A DNA stretch of 17,461 bases from Fidelibacterota bacterium SCGC AAA003-L08 (lineage in GTDB: Bacteria > Fidelibacterota > Marinisomatia > SCGC-AAA003-L08 > D37C17): assembly GCA_000405805.1 (NCBI GenBank), contig ASPJ01000023.1:1-17461 (forward strand), given 5' to 3'. Made by a program: the position numbers and the translations under genes. Below the pieces are notes generated by a model that saw only the letters and a list, made by a program, of their open reading frames with translations, was not told the origin of the DNA and made no database searches. Below, piece after piece: positions 6,939 to 14,949 of this stretch. Numbering within the stretch: the first letter of the stretch is position 1; the number at the start of each line of letters is the position of its first letter.

Positions 6939-9267
6939 AAGCCAAATTGCTTTTAATTATATTAAAAAAGCACTCCCTTTATTTCTATTTTCCTGTGTTT
7001 ATTACAATACTTTCTATAATGCAGAAGTTAATTATGAAAAAGCTGAAAAAATAATACAGGAAACTGCTCCAGCTAATTCAGATAATGAAAAAATTCCATC
7101 GCAGGCAAAAAAATTATTAGGTAAAGCAATCAAAAATAGTAATATTGTCATAGACAAGTATCCTAATAGCAAATATGTTGATGATGCTTACTTTATTATT
7201 GGCAAAGCAAGTTTCCTTAGAAATGAATTATTCAATGCTGAAAAATACTTCAAAAAATTAAATATTTATTATCCTAACAGCGAATATTCTGATGAAGCTA
7301 AAATATGGTTGGCATATACATATCTAAAAATGGATAGTTTAGAAGTTGCAAAATCAAGATTAGATGAATTGCAGCATCTTAAAGGCAGAAAGTATCAATA
7401 TCTAATAAATAATATATTTGCGGAAATATCAATCCAAGAACAATTACCATTTAATGCTTATAACTATTATAATAAGTCATTGCTTTTTACAAATGACAAG
7501 TCACAGAAAACCTCTATTTATTTGAAATTATTAGATATATCAAAAAATAATAAGGATTTAGATAGCACGATTGTTTATTTAAGTCAACTATCTGAATATG
7601 CTGCTGATGCAATGAAAAAGGAAATTAAGCTTGATTGGATAAAATATAATAGAAAAGCTAGTAATTTTAATGATTTATTGGTTGAGATAGATAAAATGTT
7701 AGGTCAATCAGAATATTCAAATATATATATTAAACTAGAATTAGAAAAAGCAAAAGTCTATTTAGATCAGAAAGATTTTGAGTCTGCAAAAATATTTTTC
7801 ACTGAATTATCAGATAAATATTCTAGGAAGAGTGAGAGTGCAGAAGCATTATACCAATTAGGATATATTGCACTATTAGAGAGTTTTGACTTAGACCTTG
7901 CTCTAGAATATTTTGAGAAATCAAAGAAAGATAGAAAAACGTCTTTATATGGGAAACGTTCTAGAGATATGATTAATAGAATCAATGATTATAAAAATCT
8001 CCTGCAAGAATTAGAAGTTATATTAAGTGATAATATTGAGGAGAATATTATTGAAAAGTCTTCAGCTAATATGACTAAGCAATTTATGCCGAAACCTAAT
8101 CAAAAAGATATATTGCCCGACTCATTACTTTTTGTAATTAGTGAGAAATTACTTTTTGATTTTGACCAATTGGATTATGCGAAGATTAATTATGAACGTT
8201 TGATTAATGAATATCCAGAATCAAAATTCAGACCTCAATCATTATATGTTTTAAATTTTTATTTTCCCAATCAGGGATGGGCAAAAATGCTTGATACAGA
8301 ATATCCAGAGTCACGATTTAATCCAAATAATGGAATAGATGATCAAATTGATATTAATAACTCTGATTTAGAAAGAGATGAAATATGGGAGATATGCGAA
8401 GCTTCTTATAGTTTGTGTGCTAAACAATTTTTAAATCTTTATAATCAGGAGGGGGACTCTCATGCTCTTTACTTTTATGGATTTATTAATGATACCTATT
8501 TAGGTGAGAGTAAAGAGGCTATAGAATACTACAAGAAGTATATTGATATTGATTCTGATTTAAAATATCATGATCAAGCAAGCAGTAGATTAAATGAAAT
8601 TGAAGATAATATATATTCAATGATTGAATGGGCTAATCAGAAAATCAATTATTACAATGCGATAGAGGCTCTGCGTACTGGCCAAGAGTTAGACTCTGTT
8701 CTAGTTGAAATAAGTAAATGTATTGAAGGTAGTTTCTCAAACTATAAGTCATCAGGCCAATTAATTAAATCAAAATTAAATAAATTAATTAGTTTAGATA
8801 AACAAATTAATACTTTGAATGCTAATAAGGACTCTGTCTCGAATCATGATAAGATTGTATTAGATTCATTATATTTTGTGATTGGAAAAATTTATCAGTT
8901 AGATTTTATGATTTATGATTCAGCTAGTTATTATTATAAAAAAATCATTGATAATTCTCCAGGTTCTAAATTGAGATATAGTTCGATTGTGGCATTGCAT
9001 GATATAAATTTAAATCAAGCTTATTTGAAGGAACTATTAGATAATGAATACTCGGACTCTACACGTTTAAGTGATTCCTCATATAAGACGGTAGATATTA
9101 TAAACGCAATAGATCAAGAATCATTTATTAAAACTGAAATTAGTAGACTGAAATTACTAAATTCATTTACTGATTTATTCAACAATGAAAGTGATAGTGT
9201 TTTAGTTTCAGATACAATTAATATTAATATGGATAGTATAAATAACAGAGTAAATAATGCAGAATAA
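6916..9267 (+). CDS. Large TPR-repeat lipoprotein
   Basis: A 783-residue predicted lipoprotein. A charged N-terminus is followed by a hydrophobic stretch (about 19-26) and a lipobox Leu-Phe-Ser-Cys with lipid-carrying Cys27. The rest is helical tetratricopeptide-like repeats, for example 'DDAYFIIGKASFLRNELFNA' with 'YFKKLNIYYPNSEYSDEAKI', and again near 'ESAEALYQLGYIALLE', 'EYPESKFRPQSLYVLNFYF' and 'YYKKIIDNSPGSKLRYSSI'. Such proteins act as scaffolds in the periplasm or at the outer membrane; the N-terminal half resembles BamD/YbgF-type repeats with Tyr-Pro-x-Ser turns. A specific role cannot be assigned. The start overlaps the preceding small gene by 23 nt, and the end overlaps pyrK by 11 nt, so the three genes look translationally coupled. 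Confidence 0.85.
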   Translation: MVLRKNIKSQIAFNYIKKALPLFLFSCVYYNTFYNAEVNYEKAEKIIQETAPANSDNEKIPSQAKKLLGKAIKNSNIVIDKYPNSKYVDDAYFIIGKASFLRNELFNAEKYFKKLNIYYPNSEYSDEAKIWLAYTYLKMDSLEVAKSRLDELQHLKGRKYQYLINNIFAEISIQEQLPFNAYNYYNKSLLFTNDKSQKTSIYLKLLDISKNNKDLDSTIVYLSQLSEYAADAMKKEIKLDWIKYNRKASNFNDLLVEIDKMLGQSEYSNIYIKLELEKAKVYLDQKDFESAKIFFTELSDKYSRKSESAEALYQLGYIALLESFDLDLALEYFEKSKKDRKTSLYGKRSRDMINRINDYKNLLQELEVILSDNIEENIIEKSSANMTKQFMPKPNQKDILPDSLLFVISEKLLFDFDQLDYAKINYERLINEYPESKFRPQSLYVLNFYFPNQGWAKMLDTEYPESRFNPNNGIDDQIDINNSDLERDEIWEICEASYSLCAKQFLNLYNQEGDSHALYFYGFINDTYLGESKEAIEYYKKYIDIDSDLKYHDQASSRLNEIEDNIYSMIEWANQKINYYNAIEALRTGQELDSVLVEISKCIEGSFSNYKSSGQLIKSKLNKLISLDKQINTLNANKDSVSNHDKIVLDSLYFVIGKIYQLDFMIYDSASYYYKKIIDNSPGSKLRYSSIVALHDINLNQAYLKELLDNEYSDSTRLSDSSYKTVDIINAIDQESFIKTEISRLKLLNSFTDLFNNESDSVLVSDTININMDSINNRVNNAE

Positions 9268-10000
9268 TATTTTTCAGGAACAGGCCAAGGTTGTTAGTAC
9301 AAAGCAAATAGCAGATAATACTTTTGAAACAACACTTTTTAGCCCCAATATATCTGGTCATATTAAACCTGGACAATTTATAAATATTTTACCTTCAAAT
9401 AATTGGTCGTATATGATGAGAAGACCTATGAGTGTGGCTAGTCAAAACAGTGATTGTATTTCAATTATTTACAAAGTCGTTGGAGTGGGTACTAGGCTTA
9501 TGAAAGACTGGTCTAAAAATCAAGTTGTTGATATTTTAGGTCCGCTTGGTAATTTTTGGACTGGATATAATGAATATGAACCTATTTTAATTGGAGGTGG
9601 AGTTGGAATAGCTCCAATTATCAATCTAAAGAATCATCTAGATAGCTTGAGTATTAATTGTAATCTTATTATGGGATCAAGAACAAAAAATGAACATTTT
9701 TTGGATCATGATCCTCAAAATGATATTTATATGACTACAGATGATGGAAGTTTAGGAATACATGGTACAGTAATTGATGGATTAAGATTAATTTATAGCA
9801 ATAACAATAAACAGAAAATATTTGCATGTGGACCTCCTGGAATGATGGAGGCTGTAAAATTTTTTTCTGATGATAATAATGTGATTTGTGATTTAGCAAT
9901 TGAAACTATTATGGCATGTGGATTTGGTATATGCCAGGGTTGTACAGTAGAATTAAACAATACAGATACTAAGAAAACTTCATATAGAGAAAAATATTAA
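9257..10000 (+). CDS. pyrK: Dihydroorotate dehydrogenase electron-transfer subunit PyrK, C-terminus replaced
   Basis: PyrK passes electrons from dihydroorotate dehydrogenase PyrD to NAD through FAD and a [2Fe-2S] cluster, in pyrimidine synthesis. Visible parts: the FAD-binding Arg-Arg-Pro-Met-Ser-Val at 55-60, GPLGNFW at 95-101, the nucleotide-binding LIGGGVGIAP at 111-120, FACGPPGMMEAV at 189-200, and the cluster motif Cys221-x4-Cys226-x2-Cys229. The fourth cluster cysteine, normally in a Val-Cys-x-Asp-Gly-Pro-Val-Phe end, is missing. The reading stops 18 residues after Cys229, and the final Glu-Lys-Tyr and stop belong to the inverted repeat shared with the ppiD-like gene. The true gene probably continued for about 15-25 residues and was followed by pyrD. 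As written, the product would not hold a normal cluster. The start overlaps the TPR gene by 11 nt. Confidence 0.9.
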   Translation: MQNNIFQEQAKVVSTKQIADNTFETTLFSPNISGHIKPGQFINILPSNNWSYMMRRPMSVASQNSDCISIIYKVVGVGTRLMKDWSKNQVVDILGPLGNFWTGYNEYEPILIGGGVGIAPIINLKNHLDSLSINCNLIMGSRTKNEHFLDHDPQNDIYMTTDDGSLGIHGTVIDGLRLIYSNNNKQKIFACGPPGMMEAVKFFSDDNNVICDLAIETIMACGFGICQGCTVELNNTDTKKTSYREKY

Positions 10001-10272
10001 TCAGAACTGAAAATTATAATGAATCAAAAAAAATAATACTTTTATTAATAATTTTGGGATGCAATAATAACCCTAATGAATGGAGTAATGAAACACAGGA
10101 TAAGTTCAGACAGGATTGTCAGGAAACAGAAGGCAATACTGAACAAGCTAATAGTTACTGCGACTGTCTGATTGAAAAATTCATGATAGAATATAATGAA
10201 GAAACTTTTAAAAGGGAATCTCTTGAAATGCTAAAAAACAATATGAGTGATAAATTTTCGAATACCTTAAGT
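9989..10272. repeat. Right arm of the 284-bp perfect inverted repeat (partner 1-284)
   Basis: Exact reverse complement of 1-284. Its left edge cuts pyrK within its last codons, next to a short shared A+T-rich stretch (TATAGA then GAAAAATATT in both loci), the kind of micro-match seen at amplification chimeras. Sequence to the right of 10272 continues into the end of the lipoprotein gene and the terminator. Confidence 0.97.
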
Positions 10273-10299
10273 TCTGTTTCAGAAGGTTGTGCTGATTAA
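10019..10299 (+). CDS. Small Cys-rich lipoprotein, start separated from body by an A8 tract (apparent -1 frame)
   Basis: The body (10054-10299) encodes a small protein with the pattern Cys-x(n)-Tyr-Cys-x-Cys-Leu-x-x-Lys and a final Gly-Cys-Ala-Asp, like small secreted Cys-rich proteins of Bacteroidota-type genomes; the function is unknown. No ATG, GTG or sensible TTG opens this frame. An ATG at 10019 lies in another frame and meets a TAA right after eight A's (10026-10033). With nine A's it would read MNQKKIILLLIILGCNNN, a textbook lipoprotein signal ending at the lipobox cysteine. So either one A is missing from the sequence, or slippage on the A-run restores the protein. The only other start, the TTG at 10054, would give Met-Gly-Cys and no signal. 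The gene ends 31 nt before the terminator stem. Confidence 0.72.
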
Positions 10300-10329
10300 T
10301 TTATAGTCGATTAATTTATATAATATAAT

Positions 10330-10361
10330 AAAAAAGCCTCAAATAAAATTGAGGCTTTTTT
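10330..10361. terminator. Bidirectional rho-independent terminator
   Basis: A 13-bp stem (A-rich arm with GCCTCAA, 10330-10342, pairing with TTGAGGC and a T-run, 10349-10361) encloses the loop ATAAAA. T-runs lie on the 3' side of both strands. It stands between two convergent genes, the lipoprotein (plus) and groEL (minus), and should end both transcripts. Confidence 0.93.
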
Positions 10362-10385
10362 TATATTCATTATACTAACTGAGAA

Positions 10386-12026
10386 TTACATCATACCACC
10401 CATGCCACCCATACCACCCATATCTGGCATTGGAGGAGCAGAAGCTGATGCTGGTTCCGGCTTGTCCGATATAACCGCTTCAGTAGTTAATAATAACCCT
10501 GCAATACTTGCGGCATTTTGAACAGCTGTTCTTGTTACTAGCGTAGGATCAATAATACCTGCTTTAATCATATCAACATGTTTTTCAGTTCGTGCATCAA
10601 AACCATTCGATTTTTTACTTTGCATGATTTCATTAACAATTACAGCATCCTCTAATCCAGCATTTCTAATAATCTGACGAGAAGGACCTTGTAATGCATT
10701 TTTTAGCATTTCTGCACCAATAGCTATATCTCCATCTAAGTTATCTGTTTTAATTGAATTAATAGATCTTAATAAAGCAACTCCACCGCCAGGGACTATT
10801 CCCTCTTTAACTGCCGCACGTGTAGCATGTAGAGCATCTTCTACTCTAGCTTTTTTCTCTTTCATTTCAACTTCAGTTGCAGCACCAATATTGATTACTG
10901 CCACACCTCCAGATAATTTAGCTAATCTCTCTTGAAGCTTTTCTTTATCATAGTCTGATGAAGACTTATCTATTTGTACTTTAATCTCATTAACTCTAGC
11001 TAGGGTCTCATCATTATTACCTTTCCCATCTACTATTGTGGTATTATCTTTATCTATAGTTACACTTCTAGCCTCACCAAGATATTCCATTGTTGCATTT
11101 TCTAATTTATAGCCCTGATCCTCTGATATAACTGTTGCACCTGTTAAAGTAGCAATATCTTGAAGCATAGCTTTTCGACGATCTCCAAACCCAGGAGCTT
11201 TAACGGCTGCAACCTTAAAAGAACCTCTCAACTTATTCATCACTAAAGTTGCTAAGGCTTCACCTTCAACATCTTCAGCAAGAATTAGAAGTGACTTTCC
11301 ACTTTGAACCACTTTTTCTAAAACAGGAAGAAGTTCTTTCATATTACTGATTTTCTTTTCATGAATTAGAATTAGTGGATTATCCAGTTCAGTTTCCATA
11401 GTTTCAGCATTTGTTACAAAATATGGAGATAAATAACCTCTATCAAACTGCATCCCTTCAACTGTTTCTAAATATGTATCCATACTCTTTGATTCTTCAA
11501 CAGTAATTACGCCTTCATTACCAACCTTTTCCATTGCATCAGATATTATATTTCCTATTGAATGATCATTATTTGCTGAAATAGTACCTACTTGAGCTAT
11601 TTCCTCTTTGCTAGAAACTGGCTTACTTAAACCTTCTAAGAAGTCAACAACATTAATAACAGCCGAATCGATCCCTCTTTTAAGATCCATAGGGTTTGCT
11701 CCTGCAGTAACATTTTTAATTCCTTCTGTAACTATATATTGAGCTAATACAGTTGCTGTTGTAGTACCATCACCTGCAACATCTGATGTTTTAGAAGCAA
11801 CTTCTCTAACCATCTGAGCACCCATATTTTCAATAGGATCTTCAAGTTCAATTTCTTTTGCAACAGTTACTCCGTCTTTTGTTATCAGAGGTGCTCCAAA
11901 TTTTTTATCAATCACTACATTTCGTCCTTTAGGCCCTAATGTAACTTTTACTGCATCTGCAAGTTTATCAACTCCTTCTTTTAGAGCAGCCCTTGCTTCC
12001 ATATTATATGTAATTTTTTTAGACAT
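10386..12026 (-). CDS. groL: Chaperonin GroEL (Hsp60)
   Basis: A 546-residue ATP-driven folding chamber subunit, full length. Family marks in order: 'VTLGPKGRNVVIDKKFGAP' near residue 30, AGDGTTTATVLA near 86-97 with the catalytic Asp, PGFGDRRKAML in the apical domain, the GGGVALL nucleotide-binding loop near 414, and the Gly-Gly-Met repeat tail (MGGMGGMGGMM). AAGGAG at 12033-12038 stands 6 nt before the ATG. It follows groES by 25 nt in the same direction, so the pair forms the usual operon. No substitutions at key sites are apparent. Confidence 0.99.
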   Translation of the reverse strand: MSKKITYNMEARAALKEGVDKLADAVKVTLGPKGRNVVIDKKFGAPLITKDGVTVAKEIELEDPIENMGAQMVREVASKTSDVAGDGTTTATVLAQYIVTEGIKNVTAGANPMDLKRGIDSAVINVVDFLEGLSKPVSSKEEIAQVGTISANNDHSIGNIISDAMEKVGNEGVITVEESKSMDTYLETVEGMQFDRGYLSPYFVTNAETMETELDNPLILIHEKKISNMKELLPVLEKVVQSGKSLLILAEDVEGEALATLVMNKLRGSFKVAAVKAPGFGDRRKAMLQDIATLTGATVISEDQGYKLENATMEYLGEARSVTIDKDNTTIVDGKGNNDETLARVNEIKVQIDKSSSDYDKEKLQERLAKLSGGVAVINIGAATEVEMKEKKARVEDALHATRAAVKEGIVPGGGVALLRSINSIKTDNLDGDIAIGAEMLKNALQGPSRQIIRNAGLEDAVIVNEIMQSKKSNGFDARTEKHVDMIKAGIIDPTLVTRTAVQNAASIAGLLLTTEAVISDKPEPASASAPPMPDMGGMGGMGGMM

Positions 12027-12051
12027 ACTTTTCTCCTTTAAATTTTAATAA

Positions 12052-12336
12052 TTATAAAATTGCCAAAATATCACTTTCTCTCATAATTAACAACTCATCA
12101 CCTTCAAATGTGATCTCAGTACCTGAATATTTTCCGTATAAAACTTTATCATTAACCTTGACATCCATTTTTATCATATTACCTGATTCACTTACTTTTC
12201 CTTTTCCTACAGCAACTACTTTACCTAATTGAGGTTTTTCTTTAGCTGTGTCTGGCAAAATAATTCCAGAAGCTGTTTTTTCTTCAGCTTCCTCAGGTTT
12301 TACTACCACTCGATCAGAAAGAGGTTTTAACTTCAT
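12052..12336 (-). CDS. groS: Co-chaperonin GroES
   Basis: A 94-residue lid protein that caps the GroEL chamber, the standard length. It shows the N-terminal 'LKPLSDRVVVKPEEAEEKT', the mobile loop 'ASGIILPDTAKEKPQLG' that binds GroEL, the 'KVVAVGKGK' strand and the 'DKVLYGKYSGTEI' roof segment. AAGGA lies upstream of the ATG at 12336-12334. The 91 nt between dut and groES contain no CIRCE sequence that I can find; two CATGCC copies 17 nt apart and a short hairpin are present instead. Confidence 0.98.
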   Translation of the reverse strand: MKLKPLSDRVVVKPEEAEEKTASGIILPDTAKEKPQLGKVVAVGKGKVSESGNMIKMDVKVNDKVLYGKYSGTEITFEGDELLIMRESDILAIL

Positions 12337-12391
12337 TATTTATATCCTTTTATTTAATTTTTAAATCACTAAACTATGTAATTACAAATAC

Positions 12392-12414
12392 CATGCCTTT
12401 TTAAAAAACATGCC
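12392..12414. promoter_or_regulatory. Direct repeat CATGCC x2 upstream of groES
   Basis: CATGCC at 12392-12397 and 12409-12414, start to start 17 nt, flank a T5A6 block in the groES upstream gap. Their position suits a groESL operator or activator site, but no known regulator motif is recognised. Confidence 0.25.
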
Positions 12415-12424
12415 ATATTGGCAC
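12403..12424 (-). terminator. Weak possible terminator behind dut
   Basis: On the minus strand TGCCA-ATA-TGGCA (12423 to 12411) is followed after TG by six T's (12408-12403). The stem is only 5-6 bp, so it may attenuate rather than end reading from dut into groES. Confidence 0.3.
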
Positions 12425-12427
12425 TTT

Positions 12428-12865
12428 TTATTGCCCAGTACTGCCAAATCCTCCGTCTCCCCTAGTTGTCTCTGACAATTCTTTGACAACTTCATAAGAT
12501 ATTGGAGAACTATCTATAGCAACCAATTGAAATAACCTTTGTCCTGCTTTAATTGTAAAATCAAAATTTTTAATATTATCACAGGAAGCCATAATTTCTC
12601 CCCTATACCCCCCATCTATCAATCCAATTGAATTAGACATTCTAAGAGGAGTTTTAGAAATGCTGGATCTTGGAAATAAATAATATGCTTTTCCATCAGA
12701 AGGCTCACAGCAAATTCCAAGTTTAATTAACTTTGTTTCACCTGTTAATATTACAGTATCATCTAAAACATACAAATCTAAACCTGCATCTCCGTCATGA
12801 AAATGTCCATGTGACGTATACATTTTACTTGCAGTTTCATTTAAAGTTTTTATAAATAAATGCAT
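12428..12865 (-). CDS. dut: dUTP diphosphatase (deoxyuridine triphosphatase)
   Basis: A 145-residue homotrimeric enzyme that splits dUTP to dUMP and pyrophosphate, keeping uracil out of DNA and supplying dUMP for dTTP. All five motifs are present: DAGLD at 26-30, PRSS at 65-68, GLIDGGYRGE at 81-90 with catalytic Asp84, GQRLFQL at 108-114 and the C-terminal lid RGDGGFGSTG at 135-144. It lies between ispG and groES on the same strand, 69 nt after ispG would start and 91 nt before groES. No ribosome site is evident before its ATG. Confidence 0.96.
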   Translation of the reverse strand: MHLFIKTLNETASKMYTSHGHFHDGDAGLDLYVLDDTVILTGETKLIKLGICCEPSDGKAYYLFPRSSISKTPLRMSNSIGLIDGGYRGEIMASCDNIKNFDFTIKAGQRLFQLVAIDSSPISYEVVKELSETTRGDGGFGSTGQ

Positions 12866-12934
12866 ATAGTTATTATATTATTTGATTTAACAAGAGGCTA
12901 AAATTAATTTATTATTTTATAATAAAAAAATTAT

Positions 12935-14872
12935 TTATGGATCAATCCAATCTCCATTTTCTTTAATTAAATTAATTAAAGCTTCATCTGCCTGATCCAT
13001 AGGAACATCTTTTTGTATAACATTATGTTTTTTATATAATGATATTTTTTCAATACCTGTGCCTACATAACCATAATCTGCATCTGCCATTTCTCCAGGG
13101 CCATTTACAATACATCCCATAATACCTATTTTAAGTCCCTTTAAATGTTGAGTTTTGGATCTTATTCGAGCAGTTACTTCTTGCAAATCAAATAATGTAC
13201 GACCACATGAAGGACATGAAATATATTCTGTTTTTGTAATTCTTGTTCTAGTTGCCTGTAATATGCCAAAAGATGTTCTGTTTACTTTATCTAGCGAACC
13301 ACAATTTTCAGCTGCTAAATATAAACCATCTCCCAGTCCATCAATAAAGAGTCCTCCTATGTCTGTAGAAGAGTATAATTGTAAATCTGACGGAGCCAGA
13401 TTACCATAAGCATGACCTATAATAATCGGAATATCATTTTTAGCCTTGATAAGCTTAATAAATATACTACGTTGCTCAGCTAATCCATGTGTATTCCATG
13501 TATCAATAAATAAAACTATAGATGAATCATTTTTAGTCTTATCAATAATTTCATCAGATAATTCAGACAATGTTATATAAAGAAAATTTAGTTTAGGATG
13601 AATATTTCTTTCATTAAGATATTGGTTCACATTAAGGAATGGATAATGTTGCTCTTTTTTAGAATGTTTCCACACTGAAAATGCCTGAATAACACCTAGA
13701 GTTCCAGGAATTCTAAAATCTATTTCTTTTTTCCCAATATCAATATAGTCACAGGCTAAATCACTAATTCCCCATTTATCATCTTTTTCAAAATAAGTAT
13801 ATCCTAATTCTGACAATGTGTCAACTGTAATTTTATCTAATAAATTTAAATCATTTATAACACGAGGTACATTGTCTCTTCCAATATTTAATACTTGACG
13901 AGTTTCTCTTAAATTATATTCAAAAGGATTAATTGGATTAATACTAATTGCTTTAATCTTATCATGATTTGATCGATTGGAGTATCTTTCAACTAATTTT
14001 TTAGCTACAGGAATTTCAAATTCAGGTTCTTCTGTAAGTGAAACACGAATTGTATCTCCCAGTCCATCTTCTAATAATGTTCCAATACCCAAAGCTGATT
14101 TAATGCGACCATCTTGACCCTCCCCTGCTTCAGTAACTCCTAGGTGAAGCGGGTAATTCATATTTTCTTTAATCATGCAGTGAACTAATAATCGGTAAGC
14201 TTGTACCATTACAATTGGATTGCTTGATTTCATAGACAATACTACTTCATTATAGTTTTCTTCTTTACATATTCTTAAGAATTCCATCGCAGATTCAACC
14301 ATACCCATAGGAGTATCTCCGTAACGACTTAATATTCTATCTGATAATGAGCCATGATTTGTACCAATTCTCATTGCAGTACCATATTCTTTACATACAT
14401 TTACAAGAGGTAAAAATCGATTTCTAATACGTTCAATTTCTTCATTATATTGCTGATCTGTATATTCAATATAATTAAATTTTTTACGATCTGCATAGTT
14501 CCCGGGGTTAATACGTACTTTTTCCACTAATCTTGCTGCTATTTCTGCTGCATTAGGAGTGAAGTGTATATCCGCAATTAAGGGAGTATTATAACCTTGT
14601 TTTCTAAGTTCCTTTTTAATATTAGATAAATTATTAGCCTCATTTTTACTTGGAGCTGTTATACGAACATATTCACAACCTGCTTCAATCATTCTAATTG
14701 ATTGTTCTACAGTTCCTTTCGTATCCATAGTATCTGTAGTTGTCATCGACTGCACTCTTATAGGATTATCTCCACCTAATTGAACATCACCAATATTAAC
14801 AGGCCTACTATTGAATCTTGAATAAGAGGTAAGTGAATTGCAATATGTATATAGGGTTTTACTTTTTTTCAT
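12935..14872 (-). CDS. ispG: 4-hydroxy-3-methylbut-2-enyl diphosphate synthase IspG (large form)
   Basis: The [4Fe-4S] enzyme that reduces MEcPP to HMBPP in the non-mevalonate isoprenoid pathway. At 645 residues it is the large three-domain form known from plants, Chlamydia and Bacteroidota, not the roughly 370-residue E. coli form. The TIM barrel (about 20-290) shows 'NPIRVQSMTTTDTMDT', 'IADIHFTPNAA', 'VRINPGNYAD', 'RIGTNHGSLSDRI' and 'LGVTEAGEGQDGRIKSA'. An insert domain fills about 300-540. The cluster domain carries Cys553-x2-Cys556, Cys587 in GCIVNGPGE and Glu594. No ribosome site is visible at the ATG at 14872. It is divergent from the transporter gene, with 77 nt between them that should hold both promoters. 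Confidence 0.97.
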   Translation of the reverse strand: MKKSKTLYTYCNSLTSYSRFNSRPVNIGDVQLGGDNPIRVQSMTTTDTMDTKGTVEQSIRMIEAGCEYVRITAPSKNEANNLSNIKKELRKQGYNTPLIADIHFTPNAAEIAARLVEKVRINPGNYADRKKFNYIEYTDQQYNEEIERIRNRFLPLVNVCKEYGTAMRIGTNHGSLSDRILSRYGDTPMGMVESAMEFLRICKEENYNEVVLSMKSSNPIVMVQAYRLLVHCMIKENMNYPLHLGVTEAGEGQDGRIKSALGIGTLLEDGLGDTIRVSLTEEPEFEIPVAKKLVERYSNRSNHDKIKAISINPINPFEYNLRETRQVLNIGRDNVPRVINDLNLLDKITVDTLSELGYTYFEKDDKWGISDLACDYIDIGKKEIDFRIPGTLGVIQAFSVWKHSKKEQHYPFLNVNQYLNERNIHPKLNFLYITLSELSDEIIDKTKNDSSIVLFIDTWNTHGLAEQRSIFIKLIKAKNDIPIIIGHAYGNLAPSDLQLYSSTDIGGLFIDGLGDGLYLAAENCGSLDKVNRTSFGILQATRTRITKTEYISCPSCGRTLFDLQEVTARIRSKTQHLKGLKIGIMGCIVNGPGEMADADYGYVGTGIEKISLYKKHNVIQKDVPMDQADEALINLIKENGDWIDP

Positions 14873-14949
14873 ATATGTAATTTAATACTATAAATAAAAG
14901 TTTTAATACTTGAAAAATAAACTTAGATATGTAATTTATTTATTAGAAT

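Noticed and set aside
10054..10299. Lipoprotein gene starting at TTG 10054
   Set aside because: This would give Met-Gly-Cys directly at the lipobox with no signal peptide; the signal is encoded just upstream, one base out of frame.
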